Shown here one piece after another: positions 21,460 to 32,487 of a DNA stretch of 64,000 bases. Source of the DNA: Paralithodes platypus (Eukaryota > Arthropoda > Malacostraca > Decapoda > Lithodidae); contig CM064481.1 of NCBI GenBank assembly GCA_032716605.1, forward strand, positions 22,314,811 through 22,378,810. Reading direction: 5' to 3'. Below the pieces are notes generated by a model. The model ran no database searches. It worked only from the letters and a program-made list of their open reading frames with translations, and was not told the origin of the DNA. The translations under genes and the position numbers were made by a program. Every line of letters starts with the position of its first letter. The stretch's first letter is position 1.

Positions 21460-23139
21460 GGCGGAAACGAGAGTAGTACTGCCGGACAACACCAGTTATG
21501 CAACTGGCAACTTCCGAGATTGTCATCGGGCATGGCCCCGGCGAACATGGGCAAGGACAGTGGTCCGCAAAGGCCTCTCCTGGTGGTGGTCCCGGCGACC
21601 CTGTTTACGTATCCCCACAAAATTAAATCTTGTTTCATTGGAGGTGGGATTAATCGTCACAGAGATGGCCCAAAAGCAGATCATTATCCCCAGTCCTGCG
21701 TCACTGCCCGTGTTCATATCCCGGTTGTTTTTGGTGCCAAAAAGGGACAGTGTTCAGATGAGGCCGGTGATCGATCTCTCATATCTCAACACACACATTC
21801 ACAATCAGTCATTCAGGATGCTGACTGTGAATCAGATCAGATTGACACTCCCGCCGCAAGGCTGGATGTGCTCCATCGATCTGACAGATGCCTACTGGCA
21901 TGTCCCAATCAACAAACGTTTTCAAAAGTTTCTAGCTTTACGGAACGGGGATCAAACGTTTGTCTTTCAGAGAATGCCCTTTGGATTAAATCTAGCACCC
22001 CGAGTTTTCACAAAATTAGTCCGACAGGCTTTGCTACCATTGCTCAAACTGGGACTCATGGTGTTATGGTACCTAGACGATTGGCTAGTGGTAGCACAAT
22101 CCAGAATAATATGCCTTCAACATGTTCAACAGGTATTAGATCATGTAGCTGCCTTGGGGTTCAAGGTGAACTTAGCAAAGTCCTCCTTGATCCCCACCAG
22201 GAAAATCCAATGGGTGGGCTTCTCTGGGATACCGAGTTACTTACTCTGAGTCAGAGCGAAGACAACCGTCAGAGATTTCGGAGGAAACTCTTTCGGTTTC
22301 TTCATGCTTGGACAACAACGAGGAGGATCTGGGAATCTCTGGTAGGCTCCCTCAATTGGATACAGCTGACGGTCCCGTTAGGTCGTCTGAAGGTCAAACA
22401 CATTATTTTGGAAGGAAACAGGTGCTTTCCGCTGTTGTCAGCGGAAACACTGCGGAAAATTCCAACTTTAATCCACAACCTTCTGGTGGCCTGGGCGAAG
22501 CCAGAAGTAATACACTCCTCCTTGACATGGACAGCTCCGCCTCCAACGGTCTGGATAGATACAGATGCGTCAGGTACCCGGGGATGGGGTTACCAGTCAA
22601 ACCTAGGACATCAGGGTCAGGGTCTATGGTCAATTTCAAATCATCTTCATATCAATGCCAAGGAGTTGCTAGTCCCCTTATTCTTTTTACAGGAGCACGG
22701 CATGAGCCAGGCGGGAAAGTCTTTTGCCTTCAGAATGGACAACTTGACTGCAGTGACATGCATTCAAAAGCAAGGGTCAGCGAGATTTCGAGTGTTACAA
22801 GGGTTGTCGGAAAAGATCGTTCGACTAGCTGCAAGGCTAGAGATTTATCTTCATGCAACATATCTGCCCGGCGTGGCGAACGTGTGGGCGGATGCTCTGT
22901 CTCGGAGACAGAGCACTCAAGTAGAATGGGCTCTCAAGCAAAACATCTTTCAAAAGATGATTGCCGAACCCTACCATCCACAAGTGGACTTGTTCGTGTC
23001 AGAGGCAACACACAAGCTACCTCTGTACCTCACACGTCGGAGTCAGACTCCGGCGGGAGGTCCAGACGCATTTCTGGTAGAGTGGAACAAATGGAGCTCC
23101 ATTTATCTATTTCCACCTCCAGACGCATCCTTAACCTAA
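21460..23139 (+). pseudogene. DIRS-like reverse transcriptase/RNase H, frameshifted
   Basis: The RT lies in the frame ending at 22249: FLVPKRDSVQMRPVIDLSYL, SIDLTDAYWHVPI with the first catalytic Asp, FQRMPFGLNLAPRVFTK, and the active-site YLDDWLVVA. A frameshift near 22230-22250 moves the rest to the frame ending at 23139. That part has RNase H motifs: IDTDASGTRGWG, INAKELL, FRMDNLTAV and NVWADALSRRQ. It then has the PQVDLFVSEATHKLPLY and WNKWSSIYLFPPP segments that follow RNase H in DIRS-group polyproteins. Copy A4 has inserted in the final codons. Confidence 0.9.
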
Positions 23140-23734
23140 CAAGTGCGCATGGGGGTAATTGGAAACGTCCCCCTGTGCTGACGTATTTGAGGTGTTTCCG
23201 TCACTAAAATATTCATTGTACCATTAATAGCATTAATACTTATCCATATGCGCCTATTATGGGTTGATTATAAAGGTATTAACCTGAAACAACAATAAAA
23301 CGAGTGAAAACAGCGTTTGGATGGTCAAAATCGGAGATATAGCCCGCGAGTTGTATAATGTATGGGTGAGGCAATCTGCTTTCCCGCCAATTTCCCCCAA
23401 GGCCACTGAGACACAGTCGATCGATACTCTCTCTCTCTCTCTTGCACTCGCTTGCCATCAGTGATGACAACACCCTGCTTGCAACTCGCTAATGTTAGCA
23501 CGAAAATATACCTCAGAATAAGGGAATAACAGGGAAAATAGGTGATAACTGAAGGAGGAGGAAAGTGGGGAAGGAGGGGAGGTAGAGGACTGAGATTTTG
23601 CATGGCCCAGGGGCCAAATTTTTTTTTTTTTTTTTTTTCCGATGTCAAAAGTTGATTTTTTTTTTCACTCACTCTTAAGAGTCTCCCCGCAGTCCGCCGG
23701 GGGAACTCTTAAGAGTCTTCCTGCAGTTCCCGGG
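23135..23734 (-). mobile_element. family A element, copy A4
   Basis: TTAA at 23131-23134 and 23735-23738, 600 bp, minus orientation. It splits the DIRS coding region at GCATCC-TTAA. The downstream part resumes with ATGTGCAAAGTAGTTC in the same sense. Confidence 0.9.
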
Positions 23735-23737
23735 TTA

Positions 23738-24045
23738 ATGTGCAAAGTAGTTCACAAACTACGGGGTTATCGAGGCATGGTCTCGATGATCACGCCGTTG
23801 TGGCCGGCTCAAGTTTGGTACAATCAATTGAAGGCGTGGTGCGAGAACCCGGTGTCGCTCCCGATCTCGTACTTCCACTTAAGACACATTTGGAAACCTC
23901 AAGACCTCGCTGACATTTGCCTTATGGACATTCAGAAGGCCAAGTGGCTAGGCCAGTTTAGGGAATCCGTGACTCACAAATTGATTAATCAATATGCTAA
24001 ATCAACTAAAAGACAGTATCAACCTCACTGGAAGTCGTTTACTAC
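23738..24045 (+). pseudogene. DIRS-like element 1: tyrosine recombinase N-terminal part
   Basis: This continues the DIRS polyprotein after A4 (HKLRGYRGMVS, PAQVWYNQLKAW) into the start of the recombinase (WLGQFRESVTHKLINQYAKS, KRQYQPHWKSF). The frame is cut by a non-LTR element at 24046. The rest of the domain lies at 26482-27326. Confidence 0.8.
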
Positions 24046-24100
24046 TTTTTTTTTTTTTTTTTTTTTCTATATGATTGAGGGAGGCAAAAGGCAGAACTGC

Positions 24101-25340
24101 CTATAACGAGTGCCTCCCCCATAGTTGAAACAGTGACAGGGCCAAAATCAAGGGACGTTCGAGCCAAAATGCCTGGACACACAGTTTGAAGCAATTTAAG
24201 TCATAAGAAGAGGGAAAGACTGATTCTGGGAGAGAGTTCCAGAGCTCAGCTGTTGAGTAGAAGAAAGACTGAGAGTAACGTTTCACTCTCGGGTTGGAGA
24301 GTTGCACAGAGTAGGGGTGGGATTGAGTTGCAAGAAGGGTACCACGTGCCCTATGTAAAGGAGGTGGTATACACTGGGAAAGCTCTGAGGAACACTGATT
24401 ATTATAGTAGCTATAGAATAGCGAGAGAGATACAACATTGCAGCGGAGAGAGAGAGATTGCAGAGAGTTGGTGAGTGGACGGGAGTTAATGATACGAAAG
24501 GCCTTCCTTTCAACTTTGTCTAGGAGAGCGGTGTGAGAGGAACCTCCCCACACATGTGAACAATACTCAATACAAGGACGCACTATGCTCCTGTACAGAG
24601 CAAGAAGCTGTGCAGGGGAAAAGAACCCCCTAAGGCGGTTGAGCACACCCAGCTTCTGGGAGGCTGCCTTAGCAAGACTGGTAATATGGTCCTTCCAACT
24701 GAGAGCAGAAGAAAAAGAGACACCAAGAATATTGAGAGAATATGAAGGATTGATTTTTGTATTGTTGAAGAATAAGGGATAGTCCGCTGGGAGTTCCTTA
24801 CGGGTAGATAGATGGAGAAATTGGGTTTTGGAAGCATTAAAGGTAACAAGGTTTTCTCTGCCCCAATTGGAGATAGTATTTAGATCAGCATTTAAGAGTT
24901 CTATGGCTTCATTACGTTTGTCATCGAGGGATTGCTGTCTGGGGCGTTCTGAAAAACTAATGGAGTAGTGTAAGGTTGAGTCATCTGCGTATGAATGGAT
25001 GGGTTTTGAGGTACAGTTGAGGAGATCATTTATAAAAATTAGAAAGAGAATAGGAGATAGGACAGAGCCCTGAGGAACACCGGAATTTATAGGGTGAGGA
25101 AGTGAACAATGGCCGTCCACAACCGCGGCTATGGAACGGCCGGAAAGGAAATTAAAGACAAAGGCACAGATGGAGGGAAAGAAACCGAAGGAGGGTAGTT
25201 TAGAAATTAAAGATTTGTGCCAGACTCTATCAAAGGCTTTCGATATGTCTAGTGCAATAGAAAAAGTCTCACCGAAGTCCCGAAAGGAGGATGACCAAGA
25301 GTTAGTAAGATATGAAAGAAGATCACCAGTAGAGCGACCC
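24101..25340 (-). pseudogene. non-LTR reverse transcriptase (C-terminal two thirds)
   Basis: Open minus-strand frame with GRSTGDLLSYLTNSW, SIALDISKAFDRVWHKSL (first catalytic Asp), NSGVPQGSVLSPILFLIF and SYADDSTLHYS (YADD). The thumb and C-terminal region have RSIVRPCIEYCSHVWGG, KVERKAFRIIN and ELWNSLPESVFPSS. The frame is intact to its stop but lacks the endonuclease and the beginning of the RT. The apparent extension above 25340 reads into the family C insertion and is not part of the gene. Confidence 0.9.
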
Positions 25341-25344
25341 TTAA

Positions 25345-26433
25345 ACCCTCTGTTCCCGGAAGGGCTCTTGAACGCCCATAAAAAAGCATACACGAGCTGC
25401 CCGGAAGGGCTCTTTAACGCCCAGTGGTTGAAAGCCTGTGAGCTTGGTGTGCGAGGCGTCGGTCCGACTCATGTAAACAACAGCCGGCTGGACCGACGCC
25501 CCGCATCTCCGGCCACAAGAAGGAGAGCGTCGCTTGTTCGTGTGTGCCTGTATGTTGTTGTTAAGTATCGAAAAGTAGTGTAAAGTGGCTGTTGTTGCCA
25601 TAAAGTTATCTCCAATGAAATCATCATCACAACTGAACCAGTTAACTTAGAGAGCTCTACTTAACCCGGGAACTGCGGGGAGACTCTTAAGAGTTCCCCC
25701 GGCGGACTGCGGGGAGACTCTTATGAGTGAGTGAAAAAAAAAATCAACTTTTGACATCGGAAAAAAAAAAAAAAAAAAAAAAAATTGGCCCCTGGGCCAT
25801 GCAAAATCTCAGTCCTCTACCTCCCCTCCTTCCCCACTTTCCTCCTCTCCTTCAGTTATCACCTATTTTTCCTGTTATTCCCTTATTCTGAGGTATATTT
25901 TCGTGCTAACATTAGCGAGTTGCAAGCAGGGTGTTGTCATCACTGATGGCAAGCGAGTGCAAGAGAGAGAGAGAGAGTATCGATCGACTGTGTCTCAGTG
26001 GCCTTGGGGGAAATTGGCGGGAAAGCAGATTGCCTCACCCATACATTATACAACTCGCAGGCTATATCTCCGATTTTGACCATCCAAATGCTGTTTTCAC
26101 TCGTTTTATTGTTGTTTCAGGTTAATACCTTTATAATCAACCCATAATAGGCGCATATGGATAAGTATTAATGCTATTAATGGCACAATGAATATTTTAG
26201 TGACGGAAACACCTCAAATACGTCAGCACAGGGGGACGTTTCCAATTACCCCCATGCGCACTTCAGAGTTTAACGCCATTCTACAGGTAAATAACACGGC
26301 CAAGCTTTGGGATGCGCAGGAATGCGGAAGCAGTCAGAATAACAAAGATACGGTAGCCTAGCCTAGACGTTTTTCGGCCAAAACACCCGGGTTTTGGGGA
26401 ATATTTATGTAATGCGTAGCCGGGGCTGGAGGG
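25345..26433 (+). mobile_element. family C TTAA element, carrying copy A5
   Basis: TTAA at 25341-25344 and 26434-26437. The left end has CCCTCTGTTCCCGG and two copies of GGAAGGGCTCTTGAACGCCC (second copy with one change) about 45-55 bp apart. The right end is GCCGGGGCTGGAGGG. A5 occupies an internal TTAA (GCTCTAC-TTAA-GCCATTC in intact copies). Without A5 it is about 480 bp. It also has a near-palindrome GCGTCGGTCCGACTC. No coding region. Confidence 0.9.
25665..26269 (+). mobile_element. family A element, copy A5, nested in family C
   Basis: TTAA at 25661-25664 and 26270-26273, 605 bp. The left end is CCCGGGAACTGCGGGG and the right end ATGCGCACTTCAGAGT. It is the innermost element of a four-level nest. 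Confidence 0.9.
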
Positions 26434-26481
26434 TTAAGGAAGCCATACTGGCGATCTGAGAGCAGATTATGAGAAGAGAAA

Positions 26482-27326
26482 CTGATCAACAACAGTCCTC
26501 GGTGGCTCTGGTTTTTAATTATTTAAATTAACTCTTTGAAATTCAAAAGTTATCAGTTGTCACATTAAGGAATCACCTCACAGCAATTCGGACACCTTTT
26601 ATAGACTTAACAGGCCTGTCTGTGCCGGAGGCGGAGGAAAAGGGTTTCATGAGGTCTTGCTTACGGCTTCGCCCCCCTCCTCGTCAACTCACACCCACCT
26701 GGTCACTTGATCTGACCCTTGAAATGCTTCAATCACGTAAATATTGCCATGACCCTCCTTTCGAGTTAAGACTTAAAAAGGCAATTTTTCTAATGGCATT
26801 GGCTACAGGTGACAGGGTGTCTGAGTTGGCGGCGATGACTTCGGAGCCAACTTGTTTACGGTTTTCGAGGTGCAACATGAGTGTCCATATTACCCCTGCT
26901 CCTAACTTTATTGCAAAAAATGAACATAGTAATCATGTATTTACAGAGTTTGAAGTTCCAGCTCTGAAACAGGGCGATCGGCACCATTTACTTTGCCCGG
27001 TACAGTCCCTTATGTTATTTATGCGGGGTTCCCGGCCGTCACAGGCGGGCTCCCTCTGGGTTTCGCGGACAGGTAAACTTCTTCAAAAACGCCGGCTAGC
27101 TGCATTATTAGTAGAGGTGATTCGGGAAAGTAATCCGGGCGTGTTGGCTAGGGCGCACGATATTCGGAAGTGGGCGGCGTCACTCAGATTCCTCCACAAT
27201 TACTCTCTCGATGATATTCAACAGACCCAGTTGTGGTCATCTAATCATACATTTCTAACACGTTACCTGTTCGTGAATCTCATGAAACCTTCTCGTACAT
27301 GTGTAGCATTAAGGCAGAAAGTCTAG
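26482..27326 (+). pseudogene. DIRS-like element 1: tyrosine recombinase, catalytic part
   Basis: The recombinase resumes after the non-LTR insertion. The frame opened at 26622 is clean to the stop at 27326. The catalytic landmarks expected of tyrosine recombinases are visible: the first Arg in GDRVSELAAM, the H-x-x-R in HDIRKWAASL, and a likely nucleophile Tyr in FLTRYLFVN. It also has CPVQSLMLFM and RPPPRQLTPTWSLDLTLEML. DIRS elements use this enzyme in place of an integrase, so no target duplication is expected. The catalytic half looks intact, but the gene is split by 2.4 kb. Confidence 0.9.
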
Positions 27327-27696
27327 TATTAAGCTATTTTGTAAAGAAAAAGGGGGGGGGGGGGAGTATCCTAGCTAAGGACTCTAACCTGCCTCTTATG
27401 TGGTACAAGATATGACGAGAATGAAAGGTCATGTGATAACCCATTCCTTAGACTAAAATAAGTCTAGTCAGGAAATGTTGTATGTTTACTTTATAGATGC
27501 AATAGAGTTTACAATATACTCATTAATCTTAAGGATTAGGATTAAAAGAGAGAGTACAAATATTTTGTAAGATAGTCCCTGGGGCCATAAATATATAGGC
27601 CAACATATTATCAGTATTGATAAAAGATTCATATATTTATGCATTCTAAGCTATATGTATAGTTTATGTGTTTCACCAACTGTTCTGTCAAACGTA
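27327..27696 (+). other. 3' non-coding region of DIRS-like element 1
   Basis: It follows the recombinase stop and includes a run of 13 G at 27352-27364. No gene was recognised. At 27697 the terminal repeat of DIRS-like element 2 begins. Confidence 0.55.
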
Positions 27697-27730
27697 AAGA
27701 TTTAGTAGTAGCCTCTACGTTCCAACGTAG

Positions 27731-28003
27731 AGCTATATACTTATCGTATAATTTTGCTCCGCTCTAGAGCGGGCAATTATCGAAATCACTAGCGCGATAA
27801 AACGATAACATCTAGAGTAGCACCTTACTCTCTCTACTAGGTACGTTGTACATACTTTGGAGGCCACTATTTGAAAAGGAAAATAAGAAAATATTGATGA
27901 GAAAGAAGAGAAAATTACAGGATTTTAGGATATCTGGCTCCTTCAGCCGTCTTGACGGATCCACCCCACTACCCGACAGGGTTCATTGGGCATTGCTTTT
28001 CGC
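27731..28003 (+). repeat. DIRS-like element 2 left inverted terminal repeat
   Basis: From AGCTATATACTTATCG to about TTCATTGGGCATT it is the reverse complement of 36655-36928 with only a few differences. It includes the palindrome CCGCTCTAGAGCGG at 27759-27772. Confidence 0.9.
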
Positions 28004-28789
28004 GCTACTCAAGCCTTCACACTCGCTGTTTTCTATGCGCCCGATTTTTGTGCTGCTACTCCTGTCGCCTACCCTTTGGGTGAGTTGTGGGCCTTATTTA
28101 TGGTACCTAAGGTTATTAGACAGATAATCTGTGATGTAGGCATGCTTCAAATGGGCTCTTAGGTGTGTTACTTTGAGTATGGCGTCGAAACTGGTTGGTC
28201 ACGCTTCTGTGCATGTGTCGCCCTTCGGCGAGTGTTATTATTTAGGCCTTTGCCTGTTTTTATCATCATTTTCACTTGCGGTGGCTTAGGTTTGTTACCT
28301 GGTCGGTTCTATTACGCATTGTGCTTATTTTCTGCATTCATTGCGTGGTGTTTGCGAAAAGTTAGGCTAACTTGTGCACTTTCGTTTGTGATGAAAGGGG
28401 CATAGCCCCCCTTGCCTTGACAGGTTCTTTTGGCCTTATGTTTTGCTTACCTTCACATGAATGTTTTGCATTGGCACTGTGTTTTTTGTTTTTATCTGCC
28501 ACTCAACCGAGGCTAGGCCCCCTGTTAATAGCCTAACTTTTAGTTGGAGGGGGGCGCCAGGGCTAGGCCTCATGTTCCTAGCCTAACTTTTTAGAAGGGG
28601 GAGAAGGGACTTTTGGTAGACCGTCATTGTTGCCTCGTCGCTCTTGCTTGCCGATCTATGGTTTTACTAAACCACCTTAGGCTCGCAGGGGTATGACGCT
28701 TTGGTTTTACTAAACCTTCTGTGGGGCACCCTTTTTTCGTCTGACACTCGCTCCCGCGCTGTCTCTCCCTTATTTTGTTGGCGCTCCCC

Positions 28790-28905
28790 TAGGCCTTGAG
28801 TTCATGGGACACAGTCTTCCCCTTAATTGAACTCCCTCATACATTGAGGTCCCCGCGGCACGGTCTTCACCTCCTTTGAGCTCTACGATGCCTTGAACTG
28901 TCGTC
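28790..28905 (+). repeat. short array of the CCTTGAGGTTCCTG-type repeat
   Basis: About two units related to the longer array at 31360-31695 (CCTTGAGTTCATGGGACACAG, CGGCACGGTCTTCACCTCC). Confidence 0.6.
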
Positions 28906-30295
28906 CCTTCCACCCTTTTTGGTGACGCGGGTCTCTGGGAAGGGCTCCGCGCCCGCTCCGCCCTGCAGCATGGACAAATCCCGCTCCAGGTCGGTCCTAT
29001 GCTTCCGACATGTTCTCTTTTTTGGCTGCTGTGGTCGGGTCACTCTGGACCCGCTCCGCCCTAGGATGGTACTTTCCATCTCTAGGTCGGTCCTCTGCAT
29101 CGCACTGTTTTATTTTTGCTCATGCAAGCTCCCCTGCCAGCTGTCCTGCTGTGCACTTGGGTTGAGCCTTTTGGTTGGTATTTACCTCCATCTCCCTTTC
29201 CGCTCGAGGGCGGACAAATCCGCTCTGGAGCGGACATCTCCGCTCTGGTGCAAGCATCTCCGCTCTGCAGCGATGTCTATTCCGCTCTGGACAGGGCCCC
29301 CTTGGGCTCCTTCTTCACTTTGGCTTCTACACTGGGTCTCTCCTCCACCTGTTCCGCTCTGGAGCGGACACCCGTCCCGCTCCTGGTCGGTCCTAGTCCT
29401 TCCCTCCTGCTGCCCTAGCCGTCATGTTTTCACCTGGTTCTACTCTACGATTGTTCCGCTCTGGAGCGGACGCCAGTCCTGCTCCAGGTCGGTCCTAGGC
29501 CTTGCCTTCTGATGCCCTGGCTCTCTTGTTCGCTGTGCGCATGCCTTTCTCCTTTGCCTCGACTGCCATTGTCATGCATGGATGCCCCGCTCTGGAGCGG
29601 GAGGGTGTAGTCCGCTCTGGAGCGGGTCTGTCTGCTCCGCTCTGGAGCGGACTTTCCCTCTCGGCCCTGGCACTACTTTTTTGGCCAATATTGCCTTGTT
29701 TGTACTTGGGGTTTGTCGGTTACAGTGTCTCATAACCTTCTCCTTTACATCAGGCTGTGTTCCCGCTCTGCGCTGCTGGGTCCCTTGGCCTGCCATCTCC
29801 TCTTCGGTCCCTTCACCCTCAGGTACCCTTTTCGGTTCTTATATGGCTGTCATGCTTTATTTCAGGGTGTTTGAACCTGCACCTTAGTCTTTTCTGACCT
29901 GGGCTTTTGGGGTTCTTCAGACTGTTGCTGCTTATAATGTATGCTTGGCCCTCCCACATGGGGAGGTCCGTCTCCGTTCTTCTCCACATGGGGGGGGGGG
30001 TGTTATTACTTTTCTGTACCTATCATAATGCATGGTATCTTTTGTGTGTTTTTTGCGCATACTGTCATACCTTCCTTCAATTTATGCGTCTTCTTTCTCT
30101 GAGCTTCGTCTGGGACGTCTTTCATTTCTCCCTTCGCTTACTGTGCGGATGTCGCTCCCTGCCTGCGCGCGCCATGGGTGTGCCCGTCTGGCTATGGGAG
30201 CTGGGCATACTGAGTGCCCCGCCCATGCTGCGTGCTACTGCCATGATGGCTTCCCCCCAGACGGTGTGGCCCGTGTCTCGTCAACGTTATGACGA

Positions 30296-31326
30296 TTGAG
30301 TCTCGCCCTACTTCATAAGGACCATTTACACCGGGTCCCCCGCTTCATGGATGAAGGGGTTCGCGCCTTGCTGAACCTTCCTCTGGTGTCTCCGCGCCCT
30401 GTGGTCCCCGCTTCGCAGGTCCCTCAGTCTGGTGTGTCTCCGTTATCGGAGGACACAGCGGGGTCGATGCGGCACCACTCAGCTTCTCCACGTCGCCGGA
30501 AGTCTTCGACGTCCCGCCGCCCTGCTGCTTCCGCCCCCACGTCTCTGGGCTCGACGACTTTTCGCCCTAAGATGGCGATGCTTTCCCCGGTCCGTGTTCC
30601 TGATGGTGTTTCGGCCTTCTCACCTGGTCGTCGTACCACCCATGGGCTGCTCAGGGAGATTGGGGCATCGCAGGCCGCCGGACATCTACCGTCGGCTCCT
30701 CCGCCATCGTTGCCGTTGGCTCTGCTACCACCGTTACCGCCTACTCCACCTCCTACGAAGGCGGGGGCTCTGTTTGCTTCGGCCTCTCCTCTTCTTGTCC
30801 GCGATGGTCTCCCGGATTCTCCTGGCTTTGTCGGGTCTGACATTCCGTGTGGCCTGCCTTCTCCTGCTCGGAAGAGTGGACCCGTACCTCTGGCAGTGCA
30901 AGGCGCCAGTGTGGCGGTTTTAGGGTCTGGTCAGGTGGGGGCTGCCTGGGACTGAGTGGCGGGAGCGATGAGGTGTACGATGCCGTAGTGGTTGAGGACT
31001 CGCCACGGGAGTCTTTCTCCTCTACTCCGTCGCCTCGTCGGTCGCCCAGCCGTCGGAACCGTCGCCGGACCATCTCTTCCTCTTCCTCATCACCGACCGA
31101 AGACCCTGGATGGGTCCTTCCTATTCGGACCATCCAGGAGGCCCCGGTTAGGGCTGAGGAGGCTAACGCTGCACGGTTTGCCTCCCTGCACGGGGTGCTT
31201 GCACTGATGGCGGGAGGCTGGGAGCGTCCTCCTCCCATTCCTCCTGTGCTTCAACCTTGCGTTTTGGTTGTTCGACTCTATTGCCTCCTAGGCTTGCTCT
31301 TGCTTGCCTGTCTCCGGATTTACTAA
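30296..31326 (+). pseudogene. DIRS-like element 2 gag-type remnant
   Basis: Frame 30296-30955 is Pro/Ser/Arg-rich, with RRKSSTSRRP and FSPGRRTTHGLLREIGAS. The latter aligns with FSPSRRTSHDLIREIEEE in the right-arm copy at about 54.6 kb. After a frameshift near 30950, the next frame has PRRSPSRRNRRRTISSS and VRAEEANAARFASLHGVL and ends at 31326. It resembles the basic and alpha-rich parts of DIRS ORF1. Homology to named proteins is inferred only from position and this pairwise match. Confidence 0.55.
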
Positions 31327-31359
31327 CCCTTCTTGCAGGGCCCCAGTTTTCGTCTGCTT

Positions 31360-31695
31360 CCAGCTCCTGCGACACAGTCTTACCCTCCATTGACCTCACC
31401 AATACCTTGAGTTCCTGTGCCGCTGTCTTCACCTATATTGAACTCACCAATACCTTGAGGTTCCTGAGGCGCAGTCTTAACCTACGTTGAGCTCTCCTCT
31501 ACCTTGAGGTTCCTGCGACACGGTCTTACCATACATTGAGCTAGCCAATACCTTGAGTTCCTGAGACACAGTCTTCACCTCCTTTGACCTCGCTCGTACC
31601 TTGCGGTTCCTCCGGCACAGTCTTCCCTACATTGGGCTCCCCAATGCCTTGAGGTTCCTGAGACACAGTCTTAACCTCCATTGTGCTCACCATTC
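31360..31695 (+). repeat. tandem array, ~47-bp unit
   Basis: About seven diverged units of CCTTGAGGTTCCTGAGACAC followed by AGTCTTAACCTCCATTGAGCTCACCAATA. Confidence 0.85.
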
Positions 31696-32105
31696 CCTTG
31701 GGATGTCTTTTTCCTTCCACCCTCCCCGGTGCCGCTGGTCTCTCGGACGGGCTGTACTCAGCTCGCTCCGCCCTGGTGCGTGGATGACTCCCGCTCCAGG
31801 TCGGTCCTATGACTAGACACATTCTCTTATAAGACCGCTCCCTTTATTACTGCAATCTGCCTGACGTCCTTCAACGGTGTCTTTGGCTTTGCTGAGCGGG
31901 ACCCTTTAGGCCTCTCCACTTCAGTTGGGAATGTTTTTATTACGGGCCTCTGGCATCTGGGCTAGGGCCTCACGGGGCCCGTTCCGCCCTAGGGTGGGCT
32001 CTATCCTCCTCTCGGTCGGGCCTATGCTTTGCCTCTGTTCTTTACCCACGGACGCTCCCACGTCAGCTGTGATGCTAGACCATTCAGTTGGGACGCTTGG
32101 ATGTA

Positions 32106-32487
32106 CAGTAGGGTCTCACATAAAACGAGTTTATGGTCGATAAACGAGGGCGTTTTATGCGATTTCGTTTTATGTGAACACAGCATTTTGGTGGCGCAAT
32201 ATCGTCAATGTTCACTGTAAGCGAAAATTTTCGTACAAAGCGAACGATATTTCGTACGTTTTGTACGATATTTCGGCGTTTTATATGAAAGCGTACGATA
32301 TTTCGTACGTTTTGTACGATATTTCGGCGCTCTATATGAAAACTCCTCGGATTTGCCTCACTTTGGCGGCGGACTCGTTTTATGTGATCACATTCGTTCT
32401 GATCGAAAATTAAATATTAATATTTTAGGTCGGTCGTTTTAATCGAGACTCGTTTTATGCGAACACGTTTTATGCGGGACCCTACTG
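32106..32487 (+). mobile_element. TA-flanked MITE, family E, copy E1
   Basis: 382 bp with a TA on each side (32104-32105, 32488-32489). The ends are CAGTAGGGTCTCACATAAAA and, inverted, CAGTAGGGTCCCGCATAAAA. The interior has repeated CGTACGATATTTCG-type units. The TA duplication and CAGT start suggest a Tc1/mariner or pogo-type source. It is non-coding. Confidence 0.85.

Larger units (their letters stand above)
24046..26481 (-). mobile_element. non-LTR retrotransposon inserted in the DIRS recombinase gene
   Basis: The poly(A) tail reads as poly(T) at 24045-24066, so the element lies on the minus strand. The body runs to 25340, is interrupted by a family C element (25345-26433), and its remaining 5' piece is 26438-26481, matching 38500-38545 of the second copy at 37.5-41 kb. 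It is 5'-truncated. The family looks like the jockey/CR1/I group; the exact clade is not resolved. Confidence 0.85.

Noticed and set aside
24253..24474. Plus-strand frames across the minus-strand non-LTR RT
   Set aside because: Shadows of the RT gene on the other strand.
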